A stretch of 64,000 nt of DNA from Pinus tabuliformis (taxonomy: Eukaryota; Streptophyta; Pinopsida; Pinales; Pinaceae). Below are positions 20,441 through 31,669 of this stretch, in pieces. A program made the position numbers and the translations under genes. Numbering within the stretch: the first letter of the stretch is position 1; every line of letters begins with the position of its first letter. The notes beneath the pieces are model-generated. The model worked only from the letters and a program-made list of their open reading frames with translations. It did not search any database and was not told the DNA's origin. The stretch covers positions 1,671,492,012-1,671,556,011 of the forward strand of contig CM062816.1 in the NCBI GenBank assembly GCA_031772625.1, in the 5' to 3' direction.

Positions 20441-21131
20441 AACACATAAAAATTATTCAACCATAAATACAATACTTGAATTTTCATCCTAAATAAAATG
20501 TTTTCTTACCCCAAATGTATGCTTCTTGAAACTATAAACTATTTATAATTGGGTACATTCTTATTATTCCCATTTTCCATCATTTAACATTTTTAATTAC
20601 TTTGCATTCAAATGTGCTAATAGAAAATAACTACCATTGAAAATTATTTGGGTTTTAACACTCCATAAGTCACAATGATTGAATTTCAAGAAAACTACTA
20701 TTAATATTGGAGAGGAACGGAGACAAGGTATGATGTTTACTACAGTAGCCCGAGTTAAGTATTTGAATGATCTATGATTCCAACTACTCTTTTCATATGA
20801 TCGATATGAGAAAATGGAAAAACTAATAGGTGTGACAATAGGAACAATAGAAGAAAATAGTATCAAGTTGATTGCAATGAAATTGTTTGTAATTGACTAT
20901 ATTCTTAGTATTCACATTTTCTATCTATCAAAATTGTTACATTGACACTTTGTAGTAAAAAATTGTATTTCATCATTCAAGTTACTAGCAGTCTCTCATC
21001 TCAACAAACTAAGGTATCTACGAAAATTTTAAATTAAATTGACCAAATTAATCTTAGACATATTTAGCATATTTAAAATGATCAAAATAATTAGATGTTC
21101 AACAAATTTTGTATGACCGCACAAGACTGAA
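20441..21131. other. AT-rich DNA, nothing recognised
   Basis: An 89-codon minus-strand frame (20597-20866) matches no family and has no supporting context. Confidence 0.4.
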
Positions 21132-21302
21132 ACCAACCTAGATCCATCTTGACACCAGATCTATCAAGAGCCAAGAGGGATCAAATCTCTCGAAGTGCAA
21201 ACCTTTCCTCAAGTTTTGCACTCAAAAATAGGTTTGCACCTCTAGAGATTTGATCCCTCTCGACGTTTGATAGATTTGGTGCTAAGATGGATCTAGGCTG
21301 GT
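21132..21302. mobile_element. MITE copy 1 (PIF/Harbinger-like)
   Basis: A 171-bp near-palindrome. ACCAACCTAGATCCATCTT at the left is answered by AAGATGGATCTAGGCTGGT at the right, and inner arms GAGGGATCAAATCTCT and AGAGATTTGATCCCTCT also pair. No coding capacity. Confidence 0.85.
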
Positions 21303-21329
21303 AATAATTATTATCTAATTTTAAGGTCA

Positions 21330-21530
21330 CAACCAGACACCAAATTGGTGTATGAGACCCCCTTTTTTGTGGGACAAGGGACCTACCTCTGCGCAGAAAT
21401 TTGACTACTAAGTTTATGAAGGCATACATACTCTACCCCCTCTGGTTTTACTCTACTCCCTCTAGTTTTGGACCTGTGACCTCTTACGAGGAAACACATG
21501 CTCTTAACCATTAGGCCCACTCAAGTTGTA
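21330..21530 (-). mobile_element. tRNA-derived SINE-like sequence, second type
   Basis: Minus strand reads GTGGGCCTAATGGTTAAGAG (box A region, 21502-21520), then AGGTCACAGGTCCAAAACTA (box B region, 21464-21483) at tRNA spacing. The body downstream holds a duplicated AGAGGGAGTAGAGTA unit. The 3' end is not clear. Confidence 0.5.
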
Positions 21531-21927
21531 AAAGGGTGAAAGTAATATAGAGCCCAATATGGGAGAGATGTTGTAGTGTCCAAAAGTTGAAAGTAATAAA
21601 AATATATTGTAATGTGTTTTTATTAATAAAATTACCGATAACCTTTTGATTAAAAAAATCACAATATGCATATCACATTAAAAAATATAACATATAAGTA
21701 GTAGCTATAAGTTAACATCCATTTTACCTTATAAATTAAAATAATGATTACGTAACCATATTTAAATTTAAGTAATAAATACATAAAAACTTTAATACTT
21801 ACCCATAAAAACTTTAATACTTACACACCCACTCTATAATAGATATGATTTACTTGGATATAGAATTTGTTACAATACCATGGCTCATCAATACCACATG
21901 CCCAGAAACCATCTTTCATTTCACAAT

Positions 21928-21970
<43 letters not shown>

Positions 21971-22132
21971 CTTAATTTTATTACATTTTTGCACCGAGAG
22001 ACACTCTCCAACCTAATCTAGAAGAGATGTTATAATGTCATGTTATGTTATGCTATCAAAACACTTTGACTTGGTCAAATTACATAAAAATTAAATTAAA
22101 CAAAATTATAATTATTAATTATTAATAATTAA
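21531..22132. other. AT-rich DNA with an (AT)n microsatellite
   Basis: (AT)n of about 38 bases at 21929-21967. Further copies of the GAGAGATGTTGTA motif lie near 21560 and 22010, the latter followed by ATGTCATGTTATGTTATG. No gene. Confidence 0.6.
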
Positions 22133-22288
22133 ACTAGCCTAGATCCATCTTAATTCTAGATCTATGAAGCTTTGAGAGGGCTTGAATCTCTCAAGGTGCA
22201 AACATTTCCACAAGTTCTGTACTTAAAAAATAGGCGATCCCTCTCTGAGCGCTTGATAGATCCAGAGTTAAGATGGATCTATGTTGGT
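22133..22288. mobile_element. MITE copy 2 (same family as 21132-21302)
   Basis: Ends ACTAGCCTAGATCCATCTT and AAGATGGATCTATGTTGGT pair. Left flank is TAA; TAA occurs one base beyond the right end. The inner ATCAAATCTCT-type arms are partly decayed. Confidence 0.8.
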
Positions 22289-22419
22289 GTAACATAATGT
22301 CATGTAATGTAATGTGATGTCCTAAAAATTAAAATTAAAATTACATTAAATTAAATTAAAAGATTTAATGTAATGTAATGTAAACATTTTAAGTAGTCAA
22401 AATAAAATAAAATAAGATA

Positions 22420-23135
22420 AATATAAATTATTGGACTCGGAAGAGGAACCAACAATTATGCAGAACTTTTAACCTTGAAACTTCACATGTGCTTGCCTCT
22501 AGAAAAGGGTTGTCTTTCTTTACAAATTTTTGGAGACTCTCTAAATGTGATAAATTGGTTCAATGTTGTTTAGAGACGTCACAATAAATTTTTACGACCT
22601 ATTTTAGAAGAAATAATCCAGTTAAAATTAACTTTAAACTATATTTTGTGCTACCACATTTACAGGAAACGTAATGCAAATGCAGACACCCTGACCCCCT
22701 ATCTATGGAGGGTGCTCAACAGGATCAGGGCACTCAGATCAGCGAGTCCATAGATGAAACTGTTCATTTTTACCAACATCGATCTTTCTTGGATTTTTTA
22801 GAGTCATACATACTTATATGGATCGTCTTTACCGCTGTGGTTTTTGCTGCCATCTGATGTTGGACACTCCTTATTTTTGTCAGCCTATAATATTTATATA
22901 CTTGTTTAATAGGGCAACAGATGCTACTTAGACATATGTCATAGTATAGGTTGTTTTTTACTTTTCATGACTAATGGACAGTTTATTTTTTTGGGACTGA
23001 TTTGGGTTGAGGACATTTTCCTTCACAATCCAATTTTTTATTCATGCTCTATATATTGTTATATGGTGAAATGCTTTAAGCATGTGCTTATGTAACTTTT
23101 ATATATCTTAATAAAAGGTTACGATTTTTTTGCAT
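22420..23135 (+). mobile_element. 5'-truncated LINE, 3' part with RNase H domain
   Basis: Reading from 22427 gives GRGTNNYAELLTLKLHMC and LQIFGDSLNVINWF, the RNase H block found at the 3' end of plant LINEs. ILCYHIYRKRNANADTLT follows, with the conserved region around the last catalytic Asp. Stops interrupt it. The 3' end is an AATAAAAGG-type tail near 23110-23130, before an AT microsatellite. It resembles the same block in the LINE at 23850-28135. Confidence 0.75.
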
Positions 23136-23211
23136 ATATATATATATATATATAGCCCAATAAAAAATAAAAATAACCCATGGTATTCATGTGGAATAAG
23201 GGGGAAATTAA
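23136..23211. repeat. (AT)n run and flank
   Basis: A short (AT)n at about 23135-23152 marks the LINE tail. No gene. Confidence 0.5.
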
Positions 23212-23341
23212 ACCAACCTAAATCCATCTTAATTCTATATCTACTAAGCACCAAGAGGGATCAAATCTCTTTTAAATTGAAAAGAGATTTAATACCTCTA
23301 TGCCCTTGGTAGAGCCTAAGTTAAGCTAGATCTAGGTTGGT
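23212..23341. mobile_element. MITE copy 3 (same family), clearest target duplication
   Basis: 130 bp; ends ACCAACCTAAATCCATCTT and CTAGATCTAGGTTGGT. TAA lies directly on both sides (23209-23211 and 23342-23344), the size and sequence typical of PIF/Harbinger insertions. The inner arms GAGGGATCAAATCTCTTTT and AAAAGAGATTTAATACCTC pair. Confidence 0.85.
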
Positions 23342-23849
23342 TAATACCACATACCCGAAAAATCATAACTGATATTGAGATGACATTTTTTTTTAATCAA
23401 TTAAGTTAAAAGGGTTAAAGGGACATAACTACTTTTGAGATAAATCTCAACCTTTAATGTGTGACTACTATTAAAAATATCATAGAATATTTCACGAAGG
23501 TTAAATCCCTACCATTCACCTAATAATGATTAATAATTAAATAAAAATGATGGAACACGGTTCCAAAATAAACACGTCTATAATAAAACAAGTATTGCGA
23601 GGTAACGTAGTCCATGCCATTGAAATTACAGATTATGTTTCTACCTAATTTACATATAGAAGTTGCTACCATGATACATATAAAGCATACTATCAAATAT
23701 TTAAATTGATATTAATAAAACATGGTAAAACCTTGTGGTCATATGTGGGGTAGGAATTCTTTCATGTCTATAGCTAAACACAAATCTAGCCAGGATATCA
23801 CTATTGGAAAACAAAGGTCAATTATTGGGGCCCTTAGAGCGGTGCAAGC
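23342..23849. other. AT-rich DNA, no gene
   Basis: Contains a dispersed block (about 23415-23520: GACATAACTACTTTTGAGAT, CAACCTTTAATGTGTG) that recurs near 56777-56880 and, more weakly, near 18570-18650. An uncharacterised repeat. Confidence 0.5.
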
Positions 23850-23889
23850 CCCTGAGTATGTGACCTCATGATTTTTCTATCTTTTAATT

Positions 23890-24500
23890 ATAGGGACCTA
23901 GCAAGCCCATTTAAAAAATTGGCATTGAGGAGGTTGGTTAATACTGTTAATTTGGATGTCATTTTTCTTCAAGAGACTTTGGGAGACAAGGACTCGATTT
24001 AGAAAGTCCCGAAATCTCTTATTCCAAGATGGTGTTTTGTTTTTTTCTAGTGCAAAAAGGCAGGTTGAGGGGCCTTGCCATTGGCCTAAATAATAATAAA
24101 AAAAAAAACTATAAAAGTATTAGGCTTTTGGGGTTATAACTTGTTGTTAGGAGCCAATTTTATTTTGGTTGATATGTGCAAGGAGATTAAGGTAGTCAAT
24201 ATCTATGGTCCATGTCAAGACAAATCCTTGTTTTGGGATGGGTTGATGAGGAAATCATATATGAAAGCAAATAATCTTGTTGTTGGTGGTGACTTAAATT
24301 TTTCATTGGGGGCCTCTGAAATATGGGGACTCATGCTCATGTGGACCCACGGGCGTAACACTTCATACATCTCTTGGAGGACGACAAAGTTTGTGGTGTG
24401 GGTTTGATAAAAAACAAGCCAACATGGAGAAATAGGCTCATGAGAGACTCAATGGTTGCTAGCAGGATTGATCGTTTCTTATTAGCTAAATCCATAACGG
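23890..24500 (+). pseudogene. LINE ORF2 endonuclease domain
   Basis: GLASPFKKLALRRLVN with LDVIFLQET (about 23890-23980) is the start of the apurinic-type endonuclease; Glu in LQET is a catalytic metal ligand. VVNIYGPCQDKSLFWDGL and VVGGDLNFSLG (24190-24310) give the NxY and GGDFN blocks, with Leu for Phe. At least one stop and two frame changes. The intact enzyme nicks target DNA to prime reverse transcription. Confidence 0.88.
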
Positions 24501-25189
24501 AAAGGGTCCCCATTTTTTGTTAGTGGGTCGGTCCTAGTGGAGAATTTGATCATCATCCTGCTTTTCTAGAATTAAGGGGGGCCAAAACAAACTAAGAAAC
24601 CCCTTTAAATTTTATTTTTCATGGTTAAAGGATGAGTCCTTTTGTAGATTGGTGATTAAGAATTGGATGCCCTATAATCCTAATCTTGGGGATTCAATTG
24701 TTGAATGGTTTGTTGCAAATCTAAAAAAGGTTAAAAAATAATTTGTGGCATAGGCAATCCAAAAAAACAAAGGGATGATGAAACCTTAAGAGTGGTGAAA
24801 GATGAATTGAACCAATTGGAAGAGCCTAGTGGAGGGGGTTAACTACTGAGGAAATGAAACAAAGGTTCTACTTCCTCGAAGTGGAAAGAAGGAAAATTAT
24901 GGGAGAGAGAGAGGAGACGTGGACACAAAAGAGTTAGGTTATATGGCTTCAAAGTGGTGATGACAATACAATTTTTTTCATAACCATGCAAAAGGGAGAA
25001 AAGTTCAAAACACTATATGGGACATAGATGCTTTGAAAGGAGGAAGAGCCTCTGCTTTTATGGAACTTTCCAGACTTGAAATGAATCACTTTAGTAATTT
25101 GTTCAAGGCTCCCCAAGAAGCACCCATTGCAAAAATTATTTAGTTGGAATGAGTTTTCCCTCGTTTTGCTAAGTAGGAGGATAATTAAT

Positions 25190-25990
25190 TTCTCAAGGAG
25201 CCCATAACAAAATCAAAATTCCAAAAGGTGCTATATAGTTTCCAAAAATACAAGAGCCCCCACCCTGATGGGTGGTTGGTGGTATTTTTCTTGGGGTTTT
25301 ATGAAACTTTGGGCAATGATCTCCTTATGGGAATTGAGGATTCTCGACAATCGGGGTGGATCTATGCTACTTTCAACTCCACTTTCATAGCCCTTATCCC
25401 AAAAGTTGATGATCCTTGGTGTTTTTATGATTCAGGGAATCTCTTTATGTAACTACATATATAAAATTATTTCTAAGATAGTTGCAAATAGATTAAAACC
25501 AATTATTTCCAAAATTGTCTCCAAAGAGAAATTTGCTTTCCTAGAGGATCGTTAGATTCACAAAGCAATAGGGTTTGCTAAGGAAGAATTACACAACCTT
25601 AAAACCCAAAAGAAAAAAGCATTAGTAATCAAGCTAGATTTATCAAAAGAATATGGCTGTGTTAGTTGGTATTACATTAGATTGCTACTCATGCATCTAG
25701 GTTTTGAAGTACTATTCATCAGTTGGGTGATAAGTTTTATAACATCGGTGTCATTTTTTATGCTTATTAATGGTTTTGCGTCAAGTTTAATTACTGCGCA
25801 AAGGGGTTTGAAGCAAGGTTTTCCCCTATCCCCCCTTTTATTTTTGTTGGTTGTTGAAAGCCTGAGTAGATTGATCAAGGAAGCAAAAAGAAGGGGTGAT
25901 ATTAGTGGGGAATGGGTGGCTTAAGGCTTGACCACTAGCCACCTTTTGTTCGTGGATGATGTTTACTTTTTTGTGATGGATCTAGAAGAT
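25190..25990 (+). pseudogene. LINE ORF2 reverse transcriptase domain
   Basis: KYKSPHPDGW (usually KSPGPDG) and TFIALIPKVDDP lie in 25228-25452. KKALVIKLDLSKE, with a first palm Asp, is near 25612-25650. RGLKQGFPLSPLLFLLVVESLSRL (25682-25924) and HLLFVDDVYFFV (about 25940-25975) carry the FADD-like catalytic pair. Glu replaces Ala-type residues in places, and the stop at 25922 breaks the frame before VDD. Confidence 0.9.
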
Positions 25991-26929
25991 ATCTTGCTAC
26001 TATTAAGGAAGTGTTGAGTCTTTTTCAAAAGGCTATAGTAATGTGGTAAATATCACAAATCTTCTTTGTCCCCTATTGGGTTTTCGAGGGATGAAGAGAT
26101 TAATGCACAAAATATGTTTCCTTTCCAATCCATAAACTTTGATGGATGAATGAGATATTTGAGGTTTTATTTGAAACCAAATGATTACAGTAAGAATGAC
26201 TAGCTTTAGCTTATAGAAAATTGAAAAGAGAATTAAGAATTGGTGTTTGAGATGGATATCTAGAGCAAGCATACTTATTCTCATAAAATCTGTATTGGAA
26301 GCAATTCAAGTATTTTAGATACATCCATGTCTTGGATCCTTCCCAGAGTGTTGAACTCTATTAAGAAATTATGCAATTGATTCTTATGGATGGGGAGTAA
26401 AGAAGGCAAAGACTTTCCTTGGGTCAAATGGGATAGAATCACATTGCCCAAGGGCTATGGGGGTTAGGGTTTGAAGAATATTCATTCTTTTGTAAATGCA
26501 TTGGATGCCAAAGTTGGGTGGAGACTACTCTCCATAAACAGTCTATGGACTACTGTTACCCACAAGAAGACTAGCTAGTCTTGAAGACTAGCTTTGGGCT
26601 CCAGACAAGAAGGTTTCAAATATATCCATTACTCGGAAGGCTTTATTATCCTATTTCTCAGTGGTTGATGATGGTCTTGCTTAGAAAGTGGGGAACTGGA
26701 AAAGTTGAGAATTAGGATGGACCCATGGGTAGGTTGTGGAGAAAATTATCGCCTCCCTTAAGAGACGGTGCTTTTCCTTAACGAAAATGTCAGACTCACT
26801 TTAAACCATGTTGTCAATCCTTAAAGTACAACTATGTAGGCTCAAGACTGACTCAATGCCCCTCAGCTAAATCTACCTTTGGAGTTTCATGATGACTAGA
26901 TCAATTACACTTTAGCTTTAAACATTGCA

Positions 26930-27260
26930 CATGTGTGCATGAGGGATGAGAATGACACTCGTTGTTGGGTTCACTCCCCTTTTGGAAAATACACCCCGAA
27001 AACTGGTTACTTATATATCATTAACAACAGACAATCTAAAGCATCGGTTTGGTGTTGGAAGAAGATTTGGAAGATCAAGTTCCCCCCTAAAACTTGGTTA
27101 TTCCTTTGGTGTATGTTGGAAAACAAGACTTCAACTTGGGATAATATGCAAAAGTGTTGTATGAATGGCACCAACTAGTGTATGTTGTGCAAACAAGAAG
27201 TTGAATTTTTTGAGCATATTTTCATCCCTTGCCCATTCTCAGTGGTTGTTTGGAATCCCA
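26930..27260 (+). pseudogene. LINE ORF2 zf-RVT domain
   Basis: FGKYTPKTGYLYI, VWCWKKIWKIKFPPKTWLFLWCML and CCMNGTN, then after a stop CMLCKQEVEFFEHIF, match the cysteine-rich region after RT in plant LINEs. Confidence 0.85.
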
Positions 27261-27399
27261 ACAAAACTCGAATTGGTTGTGTACATAACTGGCAAGGTGG
27301 CTTACAAAGTTATTATTGATTTTGTCATGATCTCATCTAATGATTCAATTCATGTACATAGAACATTATTGTGGAATAAGTTAACAAATCATAACCTTG

Positions 27400-27800
27400 G
27401 GCATAGTTTAATGGATGGTTTACCAAGGGAGGTGATTCTGGAGGGGGTGCAGTCTTGTATCTTCATGAAAACCATTTATTCAAGTTAAAGAGAAACCTAG
27501 GAAGAGGAACTAATAACTATGCAGATCTACTTAGTCTTAAGCTTCTTCTTTTTTTTGTTGTTGAAAAAGAATGCCATACTTTGCAAATTTTTGGAGATTC
27601 AATGATCAATATTAACTAGTTTTAATGAGCTACGGTGATTCCACATGCACACGTTGATTCCCATTCTAGAGGAGGTTTTGCATCTAAAACATTATTTTGA
27701 CTAGATTCCTTGCTGACACATTTACAGGGAGTGAAACTTCACAACGGATGTGCTCTCTAAGGTTGGTACTTCATAAGTTTTCGAATTATGGAAGTTATAT
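27400..27800 (+). pseudogene. LINE RNase H-like domain
   Basis: After a frameshift the reading gives GGAVLYLHENHLFKLKRNLG, then RGTNNYADLLSLKLLLFFVV and LQIFGDSMININ, the same RNase H layout as at 22427 and 41695. This domain is common at the 3' end of plant L1-type LINEs. Confidence 0.8.
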
Positions 27801-28135
27801 GAGCAGCTAGATGGTGCGACATTAGAATACTACCATAGACTGTTCATAAAGTGCCTCTAGCTGGACATACCACAAGACAAAGCTTGAATGATGGTGGCAT
27901 GATGGATGTTTTGGAAGTCATTACTTACTTCAATTTAATATGTTGATATGTTGTTTGATAGTATTTGGTTCATTGCAGACTGTTATATGTTGTTGCAATC
28001 TATAAACTTGTTTTGTTCCACTTCATGATTACATATATGTTTAGACAAATGGCTACACAAGCTTTTTTTTAGTGCATCCTTGCACAAACATAATGTAATT
28101 TTTATTCACTAATAAAAATTATGTTTTTTTTTTCT

Positions 28136-28744
28136 TTGGAAAAAATATGGAGAAGAATAATATATAATTTTCAATAATAATAAAAAATACTTTATTTATT
28201 TCTAAAGTTAAACATTATAATAGTACTAAATAGGAAAATATATTGTTAGACTCTTCCCTAGACCAGGACTAAGAAGAATGACTCACTTCATCTAAATCTT
28301 CTTTTTCTCAAATGTCAATATAATTACTATACATATTTTAATACGGTCAAATAAATGTGATATATCAAAATACTATCTCAACAAAATATCATATATCATA
28401 TGGCTTGCTATAGTGTGAATTTTAGCATCCTTTACAATGTGCACTTGGGTATGTACATCCAACAATTATTTTTGGAAGCCACACAAACTACGAAGAAAGC
28501 ACGTTCATATTTCACCACATCGCATAGTTTAACAGCTATATATATATATATAGATATATATTTATATATTTTTACTAGTCGATTTTGTTTCAAATTTGGT
28601 TGGTGTTTTTAAAATTATAAGTTTGAGATTGGCCGCCTCCACATTTGAAGTATATAAAGGATTTTTGACAATTTATTTATATATTTAAAAACATATTTTA
28701 AATAATAAAAATATACAATTATATTTTATGGAAAATTTTATCAA
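28136..28744. other. AT-rich DNA with (AT)n near 28540
   Basis: No gene or structured repeat beyond the microsatellite at about 28538-28572. Confidence 0.5.
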
Positions 28745-28940
28745 TATATATATAGACATATAAAATCTCAGAGGAATCCAAAAACTCGCCTGACACGTAA
28801 TTATTAGTAAACTTCTGGGGGTTTACAACTTGTCTTCCTCTCCATAAATCAGATCACAACTAGAGGGATTTGACCCTTGGATCTCTCAATTTTCACAGAT
28901 GTCACATTACTTCGATCACCAATTGAGCTGCCACCCTAAG
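28745..28940 (-). mobile_element. tRNA-derived SINE-like sequence, third type
   Basis: Minus strand reads TGGCAGCTCAATTGG (box A, 28920-28934) and AGGGTCAAATCCCTC (box B, about 28862-28877), a close match to tRNA promoter boxes. A non-tRNA body follows (GTAAACCCCCAGAAGTTTAC is itself a small inverted repeat). The 3' end is near an AT-rich stretch at 28745. Confidence 0.55.
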
Positions 28941-30060
28941 ACACACACATAGTTGAATTTATTTCAAATTTGATTAGTATTTATTGGTATACACATTCCA
29001 AATGTCAAAAAAAAATTAACTACACTAAATTTATTTATATATTCAAAAATATATTTTAAATAAAAAAAATTACCATTATGATTTAAAAAAAAAAAAAAAA
29101 AAACTCCATCCATATACACAAACAAACAAACCCCATAGCAAAGCATAGGGATAATAGAAGCAGTCGCTTTAAATAATAGTGAAGGTCATTTTTCTCCATC
29201 CATATAAGCTAGTTGTGTTAATTACTGAAACAAAGTTAACAAACCCCATAGCAAAGCATAGGGATATAACAGTGAAGGTCATTTTTATGGGGAAATTTGC
29301 ACACACTAGAGCTAAATTAAAAGTTTGATGTCATCTACTTTAAATGTAACACAGAGACAGGGAAATATAACACAGAGACATGAAATTTGAAGCATTTTAA
29401 ATAACATACATTTTTTTACCTCTTCAAATTCTTTTTCTTACACGAACTTGAATTGGAGTGATTGCTAAATAAAACTAGTGTCAACTTCTTTTTCTTACAC
29501 GAACTTGAATTGTAGTGATCGCTAAATAAAACTAGTGTTAACAAAAGGCGAACATCAACCTTGTGAAGAACACTAGAAAGCATATTCACACAAGAACATT
29601 TGTATTCACTCATTCAACAATGACGACCCTAATGTGATGCAAGAAAAACGCAGTATATTATTACAAGTATATGAAAATGGATGTTAGGCCTGCATGTGGG
29701 ACATTCTTTGGATCATTTCAACATTTTCGAGCCGTTGTGTCCCTCTGTGCGTAGAAATTATTCTGTGCAAACTACCTGGTGTTGAAATGGTGACACGATG
29801 GGGGAGGGAGCACCGTTTGTTAATCTTTATACTAGAACATAGAGAATATGTGGCAGTGCATCCCGATTAAAGGGTTTGGAATCTCATAAGTCATGATTTC
29901 TCTACCTGAACATAAATATTCAATTCTGTTAATCAAGCTTCCCAAAATACTACTCAATATTACAACAACAAAGATATCATTGTGAAAAAATAAGCAAATT
30001 TTCATAGTCCTTGTAAATATGTAGAAAGTTTTATCCTTATAAATGGAAACAAAAGGTTTG
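28941..30060. other. AT-rich DNA with two short tandem duplications
   Basis: CCCCATAGCAAAGCATAGGG occurs at 29131 and 29243, each followed by AGTGAAGGTCATTTTT. A 58-bp duplication at 29430-29540 repeats CTTACACGAACTTGAATTG and GCTAAATAAAACTAGTGT. No gene. Confidence 0.65.
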
Positions 30061-30345
30061 AATATACCTAACAAAAGAGATTGTAATTCATGTTGCTCGC
30101 TATGAGCTAGATATGAACATTGCTTTGAATATACCTAATAAACAGATTTTAATTCATGTGGATGGCTATGAGCAAGATATGAACACTGCTCCATGATGAG
30201 TTAATTTATAGCTTAAGAAGGATGAAGGCAAAATAAAAATGCTATCCATGGAATTAAACACTCCTTCATGATGAATTAATTTATAGCTCAAGAAGGATGA
30301 AGACAAAATAAAAATGTTATTCATGGAATTAAACAATTTATTAAG
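30060..30345. repeat. two adjacent tandem duplications (about 66 bp and 70 bp)
   Basis: GAATATACCTAA...GATATGAACA occurs at about 30059 and 30126. ATGATGAGTTAATTTATAGC...CATGGAATTAAACA occurs at about 30194 and 30269. The copies differ at scattered sites. Confidence 0.8.
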
Positions 30346-31669
30346 TGCAATTTAATTGGAAAGCGAGAAAGAAAAATCTAGATATCACGTCTAAATATCA
30401 AATATGGGAAGTCATGCTTTTTGACTCATAGATCTCACAAAAGAACCTTCAAAGATGAAAATCCAAGAAAAAAGAATAAGGAAAATAGGGATTGCATCAC
30501 TGCTAACGATGTACCAAGCATTTTTGGTAAATATTAAGTAACATTTGTTAAGTCAATGGCTTGCATCATAAAGTTCTTTTTTCATTAGAAAATTTCCTCA
30601 TCCAAGAACAAGATATAAAGGCAATGAGCTAAACAAGATGCAAAGGCAATGAGCTAATTATTTACTCACTACATTGTGCTTATTTACCCACATTTTGTTA
30701 ATATTTACCTTTTATTTTCTTGTGTGATTGCTTATCAATACATAATTCATAATGTGTTGAATGCTTACCGAAAGAATTTAATTTTGTCCCCAACATGTTA
30801 GTAACTATCTTGCAATATACAACATAAATATTTAAGGCATCATAAATCACTTAATAGTGGAAAAGCAATTTTCAATGGCCACAAAAGGCCCAAATTGAAC
30901 TCAATGTCATTGTTGGCTTCTCCAATCACATCATCAATGACATTAAGAGATTGTTGTTAAATCTTATTGCATACAAATATTTGCAAAATGTACTCACATA
31001 CCAGTCTAGATACTCCCATTTTGTGGGTTGTTGGGACTAGGTGCATCTGGCTTCATCATGATATGAATAAATCTAGTAGGAATGCATAAAATTCTATTTC
31101 AATCAAACCAACCATTATTTTTTGTGTGTTCTTGTTTCTATTTCACAGATAAATGAGATGCTAATTTGCCTATTAAGGCCTCCAAGTTGAAATAAGAATT
31201 ATAGAGAAACACATGTAAATACAAAAGTTAAAATTACCAAAGTATAAAATGAGCGCTATGACTTCAACATGAGGAGGCATTGTAATTGCAGATTTTCAAA
31301 CAACTACACCGGAACCAAAAACACTAAGGAAATTCATATACATGGAAGTTTCAATCCTGCGCATAAAAATTCCGAAGAAAATATAATAAAGAGCAGTGAA
31401 AATTAAATTGCACAATATTAAGAAAAATGAAATAAAAAACATCTAAGAAAATCATATTTAAGATGAGATAAAATCAAAAGGAAACTCATAAACACACATA
31501 ACAAAACGAGACAAACAGGTACAATAATGAACTCAACTAGAGGTTTATTGAGCCAAGAGGGTTAGCAAACTTTGTTGTTTTTCATTAGCGATATCCTTAG
31601 TCTATCTGAAACTTGGGTTACACAATCATCCTAAAAACATTATTATCAAAAGTATTTTCCCATGAATAT
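30346..31669. other. AT-rich DNA, no gene recognised
   Basis: No frames with coding character, no clear repeats. Confidence 0.45.

Larger units (their letters stand above)
23850..28135 (+). mobile_element. Decayed non-LTR retrotransposon (plant L1-type LINE)
   Basis: Endonuclease, reverse transcriptase, zinc-finger (zf-RVT) and RNase H blocks follow one another on one strand without LTRs, the ORF2 order of plant LINEs. ORF1 is not visible, so the copy is probably 5'-truncated or starts near 23800. The 3' end is near 28130 (CTAATAAAAATTATG, then T-rich DNA). Many stops and frameshifts. I could not identify the target duplication. Confidence 0.85.

Noticed and set aside
20597..20866. 89-codon minus-strand ORF
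   Set aside because: Hydrophobic low-information peptide in AT-rich DNA, no homology recognised and no context.
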